From NCBI RefSeq assembly GCF_902167145.1, contig NC_050101.1, positions 136,368,990-136,432,989 on the forward strand: a DNA stretch of 64,000 nucleotides. Reading direction: 5' to 3'. The position numbers and the translations under genes are program-made. The DNA comes from Zea mays (Eukaryota; Streptophyta; Magnoliopsida; Poales; Poaceae). Below, piece after piece: positions 10,304 through 19,408 of this stretch; the stretch's first letter is position 1; every line of letters starts with the position of its first letter. The notes beneath the pieces are model-generated. The model was not told where the DNA came from. It ran no database searches and was given only the letters and a program-made list of their open reading frames with translations.

Positions 10304-10884
10304 GGGGGAAAGATGGGCATAGACAAGGGAGAAACCACGTAGCCTTCAGCGTACTCTGCAGTATAGTGATTTTTGTGTATGATCTGCAAATTGAGCAGGG
10401 CACCAAGTTTGGGCAGATGTAAGTGAATTTTCTTCTCCCTTTGTTGTGAATTCTACAACTTTTTACAGAAACAAATGGTAGGCATTCTCATCTGGTTTGT
10501 GTGTATTTGTGGTTTGTGCCCTGCCATAAGCAACATCATCACAGCAATCAATCTCAGCTAAACGAGCAGCACTACTCGAACTGCCATTTGTCCTCCTACT
10601 TTCCCATGGCATGGATGCACTCAACGCCTCACGTTTTGCATTCATACTCCGGCCACTCTTCATATGAGAACTGGCAGGTGAAGAGACATGTTGGCTCTGA
10701 TCTCCATGCCCCACCCAGACATGTAGTTGACAACTTTCGGTGGTTAGTTTGCCATCTTCTCCAATGTCCCATTGATACTCTCCATCTTCACCAGCTTCTT
10801 GGACTTAAATGAAACTGGGCAACACCATAGCATTCTCACGATGTTAGTACCACAGGGATGTGCATATCAAATAATGCTTACATA
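10304..10884 (-). other. Unassigned Helitron 1 interior, possible exon at 10463-10800
   Basis: No homology is recognised. On the minus strand, 10463-10714 is open with a Ser-rich peptide (SSPASSHMKSGRSM) that could be an exon piece of a host gene. The frame has no matching splice context that I could confirm. The first ~150 bp after the LTR hold nothing recognisable. Confidence 0.3.
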
Positions 10885-11345
10885 ACAATCTTTTTGTTTC
10901 CTATGGCTGAAGCAGCAGCAAACTCTCGTGGTGACGGTAAATCACCAAAGCCAGTCATCTCCGACCATTGCCATAAGTCTGAATGTACAGAAGTATCATG
11001 AATGTAGCAGCAACCCCTACAACAAGTGCAAACAGAACCAGAGAAGGGGGCTTTGAAAATTTGATGATGAAACATAGACGCTTACCAGTGTCTAGCATCC
11101 AGAAATAACCTAAACTGTGAGATAAACACCATATTGTTAGTAACATATAGGAATCTGTTTATGTAAGCTACCAAGTTCTGCTGGATAAGCTAGTGGACTG
11201 CATACCGCTTGCCCCCAGATCGGCCACCAAAGATGAACATGTTGTAGTCAATGACAACAGCTATGTGAAAAGCCCTTGGGCTTGGGCCGGCCTGCCCATC
11301 CGACCCATTACCAGTGCACTCAGGTGTGTACCATAGCTTATTCTC
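10885..11345 (-). pseudogene. Captured kelch-repeat protein gene fragment (three exons)
   Basis: Three minus-strand exons are visible. The first (about 11345-11205) encodes [15 protein letters not shown] and GPSPRAFH, with [13 protein letters not shown], and ends at a GTATGC donor. The second (about 11115-11085) encodes FWMLDT after an acceptor CACAG and before GTAAGC. The third (about 10995-10885) encodes [20 protein letters not shown] and [13 protein letters not shown]. The F-GG and PSPR pattern is that of kelch beta-propeller repeats, and the sequence resembles plant kelch proteins of the BSL/PPKL-like type, though the exact gene is uncertain. Flanking exons are missing, so no full propeller could form. 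Confidence 0.65.
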
Positions 11346-12110
11346 TGCAACATAAGTTGCATCCAGAAGTTTGTAAGGCCAAGCTCTTTCTTCCTTCCAA
11401 TGCATATGCTCCATCGACCCATCCATAACAATCTCAAGCATGTAAATGCAATCTACGTCTGGATGTGCATACCTGAATAAAGATAGAGTGTTCTTCAAAA
11501 GTAATAGTACAAAAAGTACCACAGAGATGTGCATATCAAATAATGCTATACACATACTTCCTATACTCAAGTTGAAACATTATAGTTTTGTCCGAAGGAA
11601 CAAAAAAGGATTGAAGTACTGAACCCACCTTGTTTCTGGGACTGGTCAAAATAAAGAAGAAAGGCTCTCCAATCATGTGCCTTCTCCCTTTGCCCAGGTT
11701 TATTGCTGCCATCAAGTTCATGTTTCCTTGCAACAGCAGGGTGGAAAGGGTCATAAACAAAGCCACTTTGTTCACCCTACCCAAGCAGGCTCCGCACAAC
11801 TAATTTTCAATTCATCAAGACATCACTGTTCTTCTCAGTTTCGCACACTTATTCCATTCACACAAAAGCATCACCTGAGTTCATACAGTTCAGTTCAGAC
11901 ACATAGAATTCACCATCAGTTCTACAGGCGTGAAGCAGCATATATGCAGTGTTTGGTACCAGCTAGCAGAAGCAGGTGTGAAGCAGGAGCATCTAGCTCA
12001 AGCAACATATATGCAGTAGTACTTGTACATGAGGATTATATATATATAGATAATATATATTGCTACATTATTGATTGGAAATAAACTTACCCAGAAATGC
12101 ATGTCCATAT
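11346..12110 (-). other. Unassigned Helitron 1 interior with (AT)n tract
   Basis: A minus-strand open stretch at 11536-11799 (with KVGSVLQSFFVPSD) is not recognised. A short AT microsatellite lies at 12037-12060. The rest looks like intron-type, AT-rich sequence. Confidence 0.35.
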
Positions 12111-12209
12111 AATGCTTTGTCAAATAAGAGGCTTGAACTGTTGCTTCCTGTTTGTCTCAGAAGACATTATTCACATACCACAGCACAAGAGATGTTTTTC
12201 CAACTCGTC
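12111..12209 (-). pseudogene. Captured Rab-type small GTPase exon
   Basis: On the minus strand, after an acceptor TTGTAG, the exon encodes GRVGKTSLVLWYVNNVF, a stop, then DKQEATVQASYLTK. The GxxxxGKTS P-loop and the following KQEATVQASYLTK block are characteristic of plant Rab21/Rab18-like GTPases. The in-frame TGA after NVF and the lack of other exons show it is a dead fragment. It has the same orientation as the kelch and PP2C pieces on either side. Confidence 0.7.
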
Positions 12210-12865
12210 CTACAACAAGGGGAAAATGGCATAACAAAAAGAGTAAAGGGCACATGATTGTTTTGAAAAAAAAGTTAAACATGTTGCACTGTACAAAACA
12301 CCAAAGTATATAGTTAAGCAAGTGACCTCATGCCATTTGTCCTATATCGTAAGTTTACATTACATTCATCACCAAGAAAACATTAACGAAGATCGTTATT
12401 TTAGGCTATACACATGGCTGACTGTGAAACGGAAGTAATTTATTCATTAGTCAGAAATTCTGTACATGTGACCACAGGCTTTTATGTCAAGGTCAAGATT
12501 GTCTGTTTTAGTGTATGATGATGGACATAATTTTCCACTCCAAAGAAATTAGAATCGACAACGACTTAATCTTTTTTTGCAAAACTTTGGACCAGTCATA
12601 CTCATACCAGTTCCTGCTTTCCTTTTTTTGACCTTGATTAATCAAGATCTGAATAACTATTTGTTGACCAAGAACCACAACAAAAGTGTCATGTTTTGCA
12701 CCTGGTGTAATGAGATTAGACTCTTTGTTTGACCCTAGAAATTTATCCTTCCAGTTTCAGATCGTCTTTCTTAGGAAATATAAATAAGCCGGTTGCATGA
12801 TCATAATCATCTATAAACAAATCCATTATGTGCACAATTGATGTAATCAAATATAAACTAACCTG
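12210..12865 (-). other. Intron-like AT-rich sequence between Rab and PP2C fragments
   Basis: No open frame of interest and no recognisable repeat. Probably intron of one of the captured genes plus Helitron filler. Confidence 0.4.
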
Positions 12866-14002
12866 TTTCAAGAAACCAGCTCCAAACACTCTTGTCACCT
12901 TAAGCGAGCCCTTCACACGATCCTTGGAGATTGCAGACGGGTCTCCGGGATGCTCGTTTCATATTCTGCAAACTTCCTATAGCAATGCAACATAACTTAT
13001 GAGAAACTGTGAGATCATATCATAAAAAAGAGCAGTCACTGAATGACTCAGTTAATCTTGAATCAATTCAGTTACCTCTCGCACTGATGTGCTATGTTCT
13101 GAGGTGAGCTGCAGAGCTGACAAGAGCAAAGTGCCATCCCCGACCAATCCATTGAATGAACACCCACTGATCTCCTCGAGATCAACACTGTCCATTGTTC
13201 CCAGCACAGCCCGGTTGTCACCTACATTCATGAGGTACATGTCCTCTCCTTTCATAAGCATGGCACTTCCACCGCCGTTGGTCATCATCGGCGCCGCGCG
13301 GCGGTCTTGATCGGCGAGCGCGACGGCCGTTGGCGGGCTGGTCCTGGTGATATGAGGCTGTGGTGCTCATCGGCTGGTCGGGATCTGTGTCACGCTGCTC
13401 CTCCTGCTCGCACTGATCCCAGAGCAGGCCGCGGAGCTCGCGGTGTACGACGGCGTAGAGATGGGAGACGAGAAAGTCTGTGGCGTCGGGACCGTTGAAG
13501 TCGTCGTAGATGCTGACGAACACCCAGCCCCGCTCCTCAGACACCACGATGTGGACGTGGTCCTCGCCGGCCTTCCCCTGCGCCCACTGCAGTCCGGCGG
13601 CGGCCGAGCCGAGATCCATCGAATCCTAAAACTTATCCGCCCGCGCGAGAAGCGCGTGGGTAAAATTCCGCAAGCGGCGGCCGCCGTGCGAGAGACTCCG
13701 GCGGAGTGGGGCACGGTGCCTCCTCCCATGCAGGCGGATGTGGCGGTGCCAAGGAGAGGGCCGGACATGAGCGCGACATCAAGGGGGCCCGAGAGGAACC
13801 CCCTCTCTATGGGCCCGGAGAGGAACCCGCCCCCGGCGCCGGCGGGCGCGCAGATGGGGCCCGACGGGAACCTCGGGACCGGCTGCAGCTGCACGGCGGC
13901 GAACGACTCGGAGCTCTCGAACCTGGAGGAGGAGGAGGCAGGCGGTTGTTGGGGGGCATGGCTGCGCGAGATGGAGGCGGGTGCGGGGGCGGCTGCGCGC
14001 AT
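12866..14002 (-). pseudogene. Captured protein phosphatase 2C (POLTERGEIST-like) fragment
   Basis: The minus strand encodes the N-terminal part of a plant PP2C of the POL/PLL type. The leader has FESSESFAAVQLQPVPRFP, GFLSGPIERGFLSGPLD and ALMSGPL. It is followed at about 13619-13440 by LQWAQGKAGEDHVH and RGWVFVSIYDDFNGPDATDF, where a metal-binding DG pair usually found here is altered (YDDF). A further block carries MLMKGED and MNVGDNRAVL (13260-13080), ending at a GTAACT donor. One more exon (about 12975-12866) encodes HPGDPSAISKDRVKGSLKV and FGAGFLKQ. Damage includes a frameshift near 13640, a deletion near 13285 and a TGA in the last exon (about 12955). Later phosphatase exons are absent. 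Confidence 0.8.
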
Positions 14003-14200
14003 GGCCAGGGGCTGCTACGCGCATGGCGGCGGGGGTTGGGGCGGGTCGCAGGGCGGCTGCGCGCATGGTCGGGTGCCCGTGGCGGCGGGTGTGGCTGCGG
14101 GAGCGAGAGGAGGCAATCGGACAGTTTCGGATGGAAGCGGGGTTGGCAATCGGATGGTCGAGATGGAGGCGGGGGCATGGTTGTGCTAGTCTACACTATT

Positions 14201-14220
14201 GCCTTAAGGATTAGTAGAGA
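14201..14220 (-). other. Helitron 1 5' terminus
   Basis: TCTCTACTAATCC start on the minus strand at 14220, with A immediately upstream as expected for insertion between A and T. A conserved AGTGTAG block follows about 30 bp in, as in the three other Helitron starts. Confidence 0.65.
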
Positions 14221-14681
14221 TATATATTAAAATTAAAAAATAATTTTTATTTTATCTTTTGTTATCATTTTTTAAAGTTTTTCATTTTGTTTCCTTGTAA
14301 CAAACCTATTTGGTGGACCTACACGTGCTTGTACTCAGATGCAATACATGATATCATGTATTATAAATTTCTACTTGTTATTTTTCTACCTTAGCACAAG
14401 TCGGTTGCTGATCATTGCCTAATTTTGATTAATTTAGGTTACAAGAGCAAATTACTTGAGTGGTCGATAAGCATTGCATCTTAATGTACATGGTGGATTT
14501 GTTCGATGTGTAAGACTTATGTAAAAATTCTTAACTTTAAAAGATGACAACTTACAAAAGTGCTAAAACCCAGCGAGAGCAACACAGAACAGTAATCAAG
14601 TTACTGGAGCTCAAAAGAAAAACTGCGAGGGAAACATATCGAGGGCCAGTCCTTCAAGAACCACCAGAAAGGCTGCATCTT
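14221..14681. other. AT-rich spacer downstream of the RPA1 fragment
   Basis: No recognisable gene or repeat. It presumably contains 3' flanking sequence captured with RPA1, since it starts directly after the RPA1 stop codon at 14682-14684. Confidence 0.4.
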
Positions 14682-16143
14682 CTAGTAAGCAGTGAGCTTC
14701 GCGATCTCTTCAACCAAGTACTTGGACTCAGCTGCGTAGTCGACCGGTGCTTCACCCCTCACGGTGATTCTCTGCCTCTTCTCGTTCATGTATTCATGTT
14801 GCGTCACGCTGACGCGGAACAGGTGAGGAACCCAGGTGGCTTCCTTGAGCTTGAGAACGTAGATGTCGTCCCCCTGCTGCAAACGATGGCGAGCCCACTG
14901 TCAGGGGCAAGGCAAACAAAGAAAACAGAAGAAACCCAATGTTGTCAGTCCGGAGTATTGAATTTACCTCTTTCCTGATCCGATCAAGCTCATCGGCGTT
15001 GCAGCCAATGATCTTCTCTGCATGCTCATTGAACACGGACACCCAAGCCTCACTAGTGGGATCGGAAACCTTGATCACCATGATGTATCTGAAGGACGCA
15101 GAGAAACAATTAGATTTGGCACCAAATAGATAAAGGTAGCAGCCTTGTGCTAACGACTTTACCTCAGCGAGCACTCAGAGTCATTCTTTTGGCACCCCTC
15201 ACACCAGTATCCGGACCTAAAAACTTCAGTCACCTTCTTGTTGCAGGTCATGCAAGCACGGTACCACATAATCTGATCAGGCTTGATGTGGCTTATGATG
15301 GCGTACAGACTGAAGAAAACAGGCTGCAAAGGAAAAAACAAGAAGTTGAATTGGAGCTTCTCCAGATTTGCAACTCTTCCATTGAAGATACGAACAGTGT
15401 TATTTTAGTGAATATTCAGGGTCGTACCTTTTCCTGGCCCATAGAAGGATTACTAGTGATGTAAGACAGAAAAACTCTATCGAAATACATGGACTTGAAA
15501 CCACCAGCGCGTGTGGCACCCGCTTCTGCACTAATTGGTACCAGTGAAGTATCTTTACCTTCAGAGTCATACCTATTTGACAAATCATGCACGAGTCTAG
15601 GCATACCTATAGTGGTTAAAATAATACAACAAACACATGTCGTTCAGGAGAGAAACACTACCAGGACATAAGATTCTTAGCCTCAGGCAGATCAGGATTA
15701 ATCTCGAGAGTACTTCTGTCGATAGTTGAAAGAGACATGCCTACAACACAAATTTCAGCAACACAGTTATCACGACACACTTTTAGTAACTCACTGTTTT
15801 CCAGGAAGAAGATTGAACAGAGATTAGATGACGTACCTTGGAAGTCAAATACTTTTAGGCTCTTTATCGCAACAACGGGCGAACTGTCAACCATGTCCAA
15901 AAGCTCTTGTCCAGCCCTAGTAGCAAGATCATTCTATAGAGAAATAGTAACAGTTTTACCACTGCAAGAAATGAAATGAGTCAATTAGGAGCAATTATTT
16001 GACTATTAGAGAATCCATAAGAAACATCACTGAATGATTGTATTCTAAGCTATCGAGAGGGTAAAAGATCAAGTGATACTTACGACATCTGCTACAACAA
16101 TGTCACGCTTCAGTATTGTCTCGTTGTCAATCTTTCTCCTAAC
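14682..16143 (-). pseudogene. RPA1: Captured RPA1 (replication protein A 70 kDa) C-terminal half, seven exons
   Basis: RPA1 is the large subunit of the single-stranded DNA-binding RPA complex. Seven minus-strand exons cover its DNA-binding domains B and C: 16143-16084 (KIDNETILKRDIVVAD), 15961-15837 (NDLATRAGQELLDMVD), 15740-15662 (INPDLPEA), 15572-15428 (FKSMYFDRVFLS), 15323-15163 (the zinc ribbon, CMTCNKK and WCEGCQ), 15088-14968 (FNEHAEKIIGC) and 14876-14682 (VTQHEYMNEKRQRITV, ending EEIAKLTAY and TAG). Introns 2 to 6 keep GT...AG borders. A TAG replaces Trp in exon 2 (about 15933), and the first intron leaves an awkward phase. The N-terminal half is missing. The exon order equals a normal RPA1 gene, so this is a genomic copy and not a retrocopy. 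Confidence 0.88.
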
Positions 16144-16497
16144 ACTGAGGATATCCATATTGTTGGATTTCCCTAGCTAGCTTATCAGCGGAGGCCTCGA
16201 TGGGCATTCTAGTGCAGTGGAAAGCAAAGGGCAAAAGAACATTGGAGCCACGAAGCCTGTGGCATGCAGCACCAAACTCAATCTTGGACAATGAGAAGGC
16301 ATGACCCTGATGCAGCAAGCCATTCATGTAAGGGTATGGGAAGTTCCCAAAGAATTTTTCCCCAGGGCTTGGAGAGTCATTGCTAGGATCAGCCTGAAAA
16401 ACCTTGTTCTCATCCCAAAACTTCTAGACCCATGTTCATTGTTGAGCAAAAAGTCTGTCCGGGCACGAGTCTTAGGTTCATCAGGATTCATTGACAT
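16144..16497 (-). pseudogene. Captured cytosolic leucyl-tRNA synthetase N-terminal exon
   Basis: On the minus strand an ATG at 16495-16497 opens a frame with MNPDEPKTRARTDFLL. A frameshift near 16440 follows. The frame then runs PSPGEKFFGNFPYPYMNGLL, HQGHAFSLSKIEFGA, CHRLRGSNVLLPFAFHCTRM and PIEASADKLAREIQQYGYP. This is the start of the class I synthetase core, and HQGHAF occupies the HIGH signature. The synthetase homology stops at about 16150 and RPA1 exon sequence begins within a few bases, so the two genes are fused in one orientation. A stop lies in the synthetase frame at the junction. Confidence 0.82.
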
Positions 16498-16549
16498 TTT
16501 CCTGGAACAACAACATAAAAGAACGTCAAAGATCAGCGTCTCAAATTGA

Positions 16550-16995
16550 TTCTTTTAACTCAACTAAATTCATATCTAAAGTGTAAAAGAGAGACGAGCT
16601 AACAGAAGCATGAAACATACAGAAACAAACATTTATTTTTGGACGAAGTATAGCATCACAATTCACAATCTCTCTTAACTCGACTGAATTCATATCTTAA
16701 GTGTAAAAAAGAGAGCTAACAGATGCATGAAACATACTTAGCATCCGTTCTGAATGAAATATAAAATCCCAATTTGATATTAACTCAACTGAATCCACAT
16801 CAGTAACCCAAAAAGAGAAGAGCTAACAGTAGCATGAAACACATAGAAATAAACCTTTGTTTATAACCAGGTATACCATCACAGTTTGATTGTAGTTCAA
16901 CTGAATCCATGTTTTAACTTTTAAGTGTAAAGAAGAGAAGAACTAACAGATGTATGAAACATACAGATGCAAGCATTTATTTTTCATAGAATGAA
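16550..16995. repeat. Four degenerate ~115-bp tandem repeats
   Basis: Units start near 16556, 16675, 16780 and 16895. Each has an AACT(C/A)AACTGAAT-like start, AGTGTAAA...AGAGAAGAGCTAACAG, then ATGAAACATAC. Spacing varies between about 105 and 120 bp. They lie between the synthetase and kinesin-light-chain-related fragments, possibly in a captured intron. Confidence 0.65.
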
Positions 16996-17279
16996 ACATA
17001 CATATGCCATGCACGTTCAATAGCTTCATTGTTTAGTCCATTGGAAGAGCATCCACTAATCACAGAATTCCAAGAAATTGTATCTTGACGAGGCATTCTA
17101 TTGAACACCAAGACTGCATCGCCAATCTTGACGAGGCATTATATCGAACACCAAGGCGGGGATTGGGTCGGGGTGTTGGGACGGCGGGGGTGGAGGAATA
17201 GTGGACGGGGCCGCGTACCTCCCGGGCGTGATGCGGGGATGGGCAGGCGCGCAGGGTGACAGTGATGTCTCGGCGGGGG

Positions 17280-17519
17280 AGGGGTGGGCTTGGTGGCTGA
17301 GCCCGCAGTGGATGGCAGAACGACGTGGAGACTCACGGCGAGCTCGAGCTTGGTGCCCTCACCTCGTCGCTCGAGCACCCTAGCGGCGCGCTCGGCGAAC
17401 TGAAGCACGCGCGATGGAGCCAACCTCTCCCAATACCATGGCTTGAGGAGGAAGGGCCCCAGATCCGGGTTGTCGAGTGAGTCATCGGCATCGGTGGGGA
17501 AGGCTGCGGGAGATGACAT
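17280..17519 (-). pseudogene. Probable captured kinesin-light-chain-related TPR protein exon
   Basis: An ATG at 17519 on the minus strand opens a frame with DDSLDNPDLGPFLLKPW, then LQFAERAARVLERRGEG, then KLELAVSLHVV. After a one-base shift near 17305 it reads AIHCGLSHQ. This pattern resembles the N-terminal TPR region of plant kinesin-light-chain-related proteins. The match is short and frameshifted, so the call is tentative. The downstream side becomes GC-rich sequence without homology. Confidence 0.45.
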
Positions 17520-18131
17520 TGGTAGTGAGCTATGCGGGAGCCCAGAAGACCTCCTTCTAAGGCAGTTCCTGCAACTACTGCTGTGTGGGCCCTGTGTCGT
17601 GCTTCTTCCTAGAGGACGCCCCGATCACCCTGCCCTTGTTGCCCTTCTTCTTGAGGGACTTGAGCGTCCGAACATAATGTCCATGTTGAGCTTGGCCTCC
17701 TCCTCCGCTCCTCCCCATCTCCCCCACTCACCATGCTCCCTGACCGCCATGGTGGGTCCCCGGTGAGGCGAGGCAACCCGAGCAAACCCTGGATCCGAAT
17801 ATGCGGGGACGACAGGGGTGGGGGAAGGGGCACCAAGGACCTGCGCGGAGGAGGGCAAGGATGGCGAGGTGTATAGGCGATCGTGGGGCGAGGATGGTGG
17901 GATATGCCGCGGAGGCAATCCCTAGAATGGTGCCCTTCCATCGATGGAGTGTTGGGCGAGGGCGAGAATGGCAGGGCGACCGCGGAGGCTTCCCTGAATT
18001 GCGTCCTTCCATCGATAGAGAGCGGGGCGAGGACCGCGAGATCAACGGAGCGCCGGCGAGAGGGTGTCGGAGGCAGAACCACGGTGCACAGGTGTGGACG
18101 CCTACACTGCAGGCTTATAGAGCAGTAGAGA
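17520..18131 (-). other. GC-rich 5' leader of Helitron 2
   Basis: High-GC sequence with many chance open frames on both strands. A comparable GC-rich block follows the 5' end of each of the other three Helitrons (13630-14220, 24531-25549, 59536-60300). No protein domain is recognised. Confidence 0.45.
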
Positions 18132-18193
18132 CTATATTTTACTACGGGGTTATATATCATCCAAATAAACGTTAATATATTTATTAAATAGAA

Positions 18194-18228
18194 CTAGGTA
18201 TATGGCCGTGCGTTGCTACGAAACCAAT
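18194..18228 (-). other. Helitron 3 3' terminus
   Basis: The minus strand ends ...CGTAGCAACGCACGG, then CCATATACCTAG, with T outside. The imperfect CGT/ACG pairing around AGCAACGC could form the short hairpin typical of this position. Confidence 0.75.
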
Positions 18229-19329
18229 ATGATAAAAATGCATTGATATGTAAACAAATAATGAGCTGTTTGGTTAGGTTTATTTTGGTCGGTAATCGTT
18301 CCCACCGCAACCCGACACTGTTGCTTTTGTTTGTTGTTTGTTTCGGACGGTTTGTGATCCATCACGATGGGAGTCGACTTCGTCCCGTTCTTTCTCGTTA
18401 CCACTCAATTTGTGGCGGAGTCGAATCCCTTGACACAACGATCACGCCTTGATGACGCTGTTTAGATAAAACAAACAAACCAAGGTAATTATTACACTGT
18501 GACCGATAGCACCCCAACCCATTCCATTACCGTTCTCATTACCTGGAGTGAACGAACACCACCTAATTGTTATTCTATACATTTGTTAGCGTCAATAAAA
18601 TTGGATGTTTACATACCTTTAAAAGATATAGTAAGGTGTCCATGCATTGTTAAACTATCATATGTTCATATACACAGTTGTTTCGTAAACTAAATTGTTC
18701 AAAAGAAATCAAAAACTAAATTGCTCAAAAGGAATCAAAGTTATGTGATATGCTCATTTTAGAATTTGCGTAATTGACAAAGCTGGCACAATAGATAATG
18801 ACATGAACACATTAGTTTGAGAACTGTATGCAAATGAATATATTTCATTGGTCACTGTTCATAACTTAGAGAATTTATCTACATAGTAATCATCATGAGA
18901 CGAGTAGACAGTAATAGGTACACTTAGTATTGTTTTTGTAATTTTGAAAAAAAGAAAGTATCCTCTAGTTAATGTGGTCTCCGATCAAATGCACAAAATC
19001 AAGACTCCTATACTCCATAGAAGTGAAACCCCAAATTAATAAATATTTGCCCAGCACTTGATGCCATCATGTAACACTGCTACAAATATCTTTCATGGCA
19101 TAGCTTTCCCAGCATTGCTTTCCAATATGTCTAGGTATAGTTTGGGCAAGGTCGACCATTTCTTTGGCCCAAGTTTGTTTATCATCTGAGTAATGGCCCC
19201 AACTTTCTTAAAAACAAAAATAATAAAAGAATCATGTGACATATAATATAATTCAGTAAAATAACAAAAATGACATTTATTTGTTTCAAGAAAAGTGGAA
19301 TAAATCCAAACCAGAGATATGTAGAGCTA
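18229..19329. other. Unassigned Helitron 3 interior
   Basis: AT-rich, with no domain recognised in either strand. Probably captured intron or intergenic sequence. Confidence 0.35.
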
Positions 19330-19408
19330 ACTTCTTTCAACCATTGCTCTTTAACAAGCTCAGGGTTCAAAACCTTTTGCCACCTATGCAAAATTTGAAC
19401 ATCAGTCC
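19330..19408 (-). pseudogene. Captured MYB3R (R1R2R3-MYB) exon
   Basis: After a TAG acceptor the minus strand encodes TDVQILHRWQKVLNPELVK, followed by a diverged EQWLKE. TDVQCLHRWQKVLNPEL followed by KGPW is the R1-R2 junction of plant three-repeat MYB proteins, which act on mitotic-phase promoters. The Gly-Pro before the second-repeat Trp is lost. Only this short exon is recognisable. Confidence 0.65.

Larger units (their letters stand above)
10304..14220 (-). mobile_element. Helitron 1 (5' end at 14220; 3' end not found)
   Basis: The minus strand reads TCTCTACTAATCCTTAAGGC starting at 14220, preceded by A. It matches the other Helitron 5' ends in this window (14220, 18131, 25549, 59536). 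Downstream on the minus strand come a GC-rich leader and then exon fragments of at least three unrelated host genes, all in the Helitron's orientation, as is usual for maize gene-capturing Helitrons. No CTAG/CTRR end with a hairpin was found before G1 starts, so the 3' end is probably beyond G1. I take G1 to have inserted into this Helitron, but that is unproven. Confidence 0.6.
14221..18131 (-). mobile_element. Helitron 2 (5' end at 18131; 3' end not found)
   Basis: The minus strand begins TCTCTACTGCTCTATAAGCC at 18131, followed by the shared AGTGTAGGCGTCCACA block. The base upstream is G where A is expected, which may be a later change. The interior carries fragments of a kinesin-light-chain-related gene, leucyl-tRNA synthetase and RPA1, in that order and all in the Helitron's orientation. 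Helitron 1's 5' end sits at the low-coordinate side, so Helitron 2's 3' end is either destroyed or lies beyond Helitron 1. Confidence 0.6.

Noticed and set aside
14682..16497. A resident RPA1 or leucyl-tRNA synthetase gene
   Set aside because: Only part of each gene is present, they are fused, they contain a stop and a frameshift, and they lie within a Helitron next to pieces of other genes.
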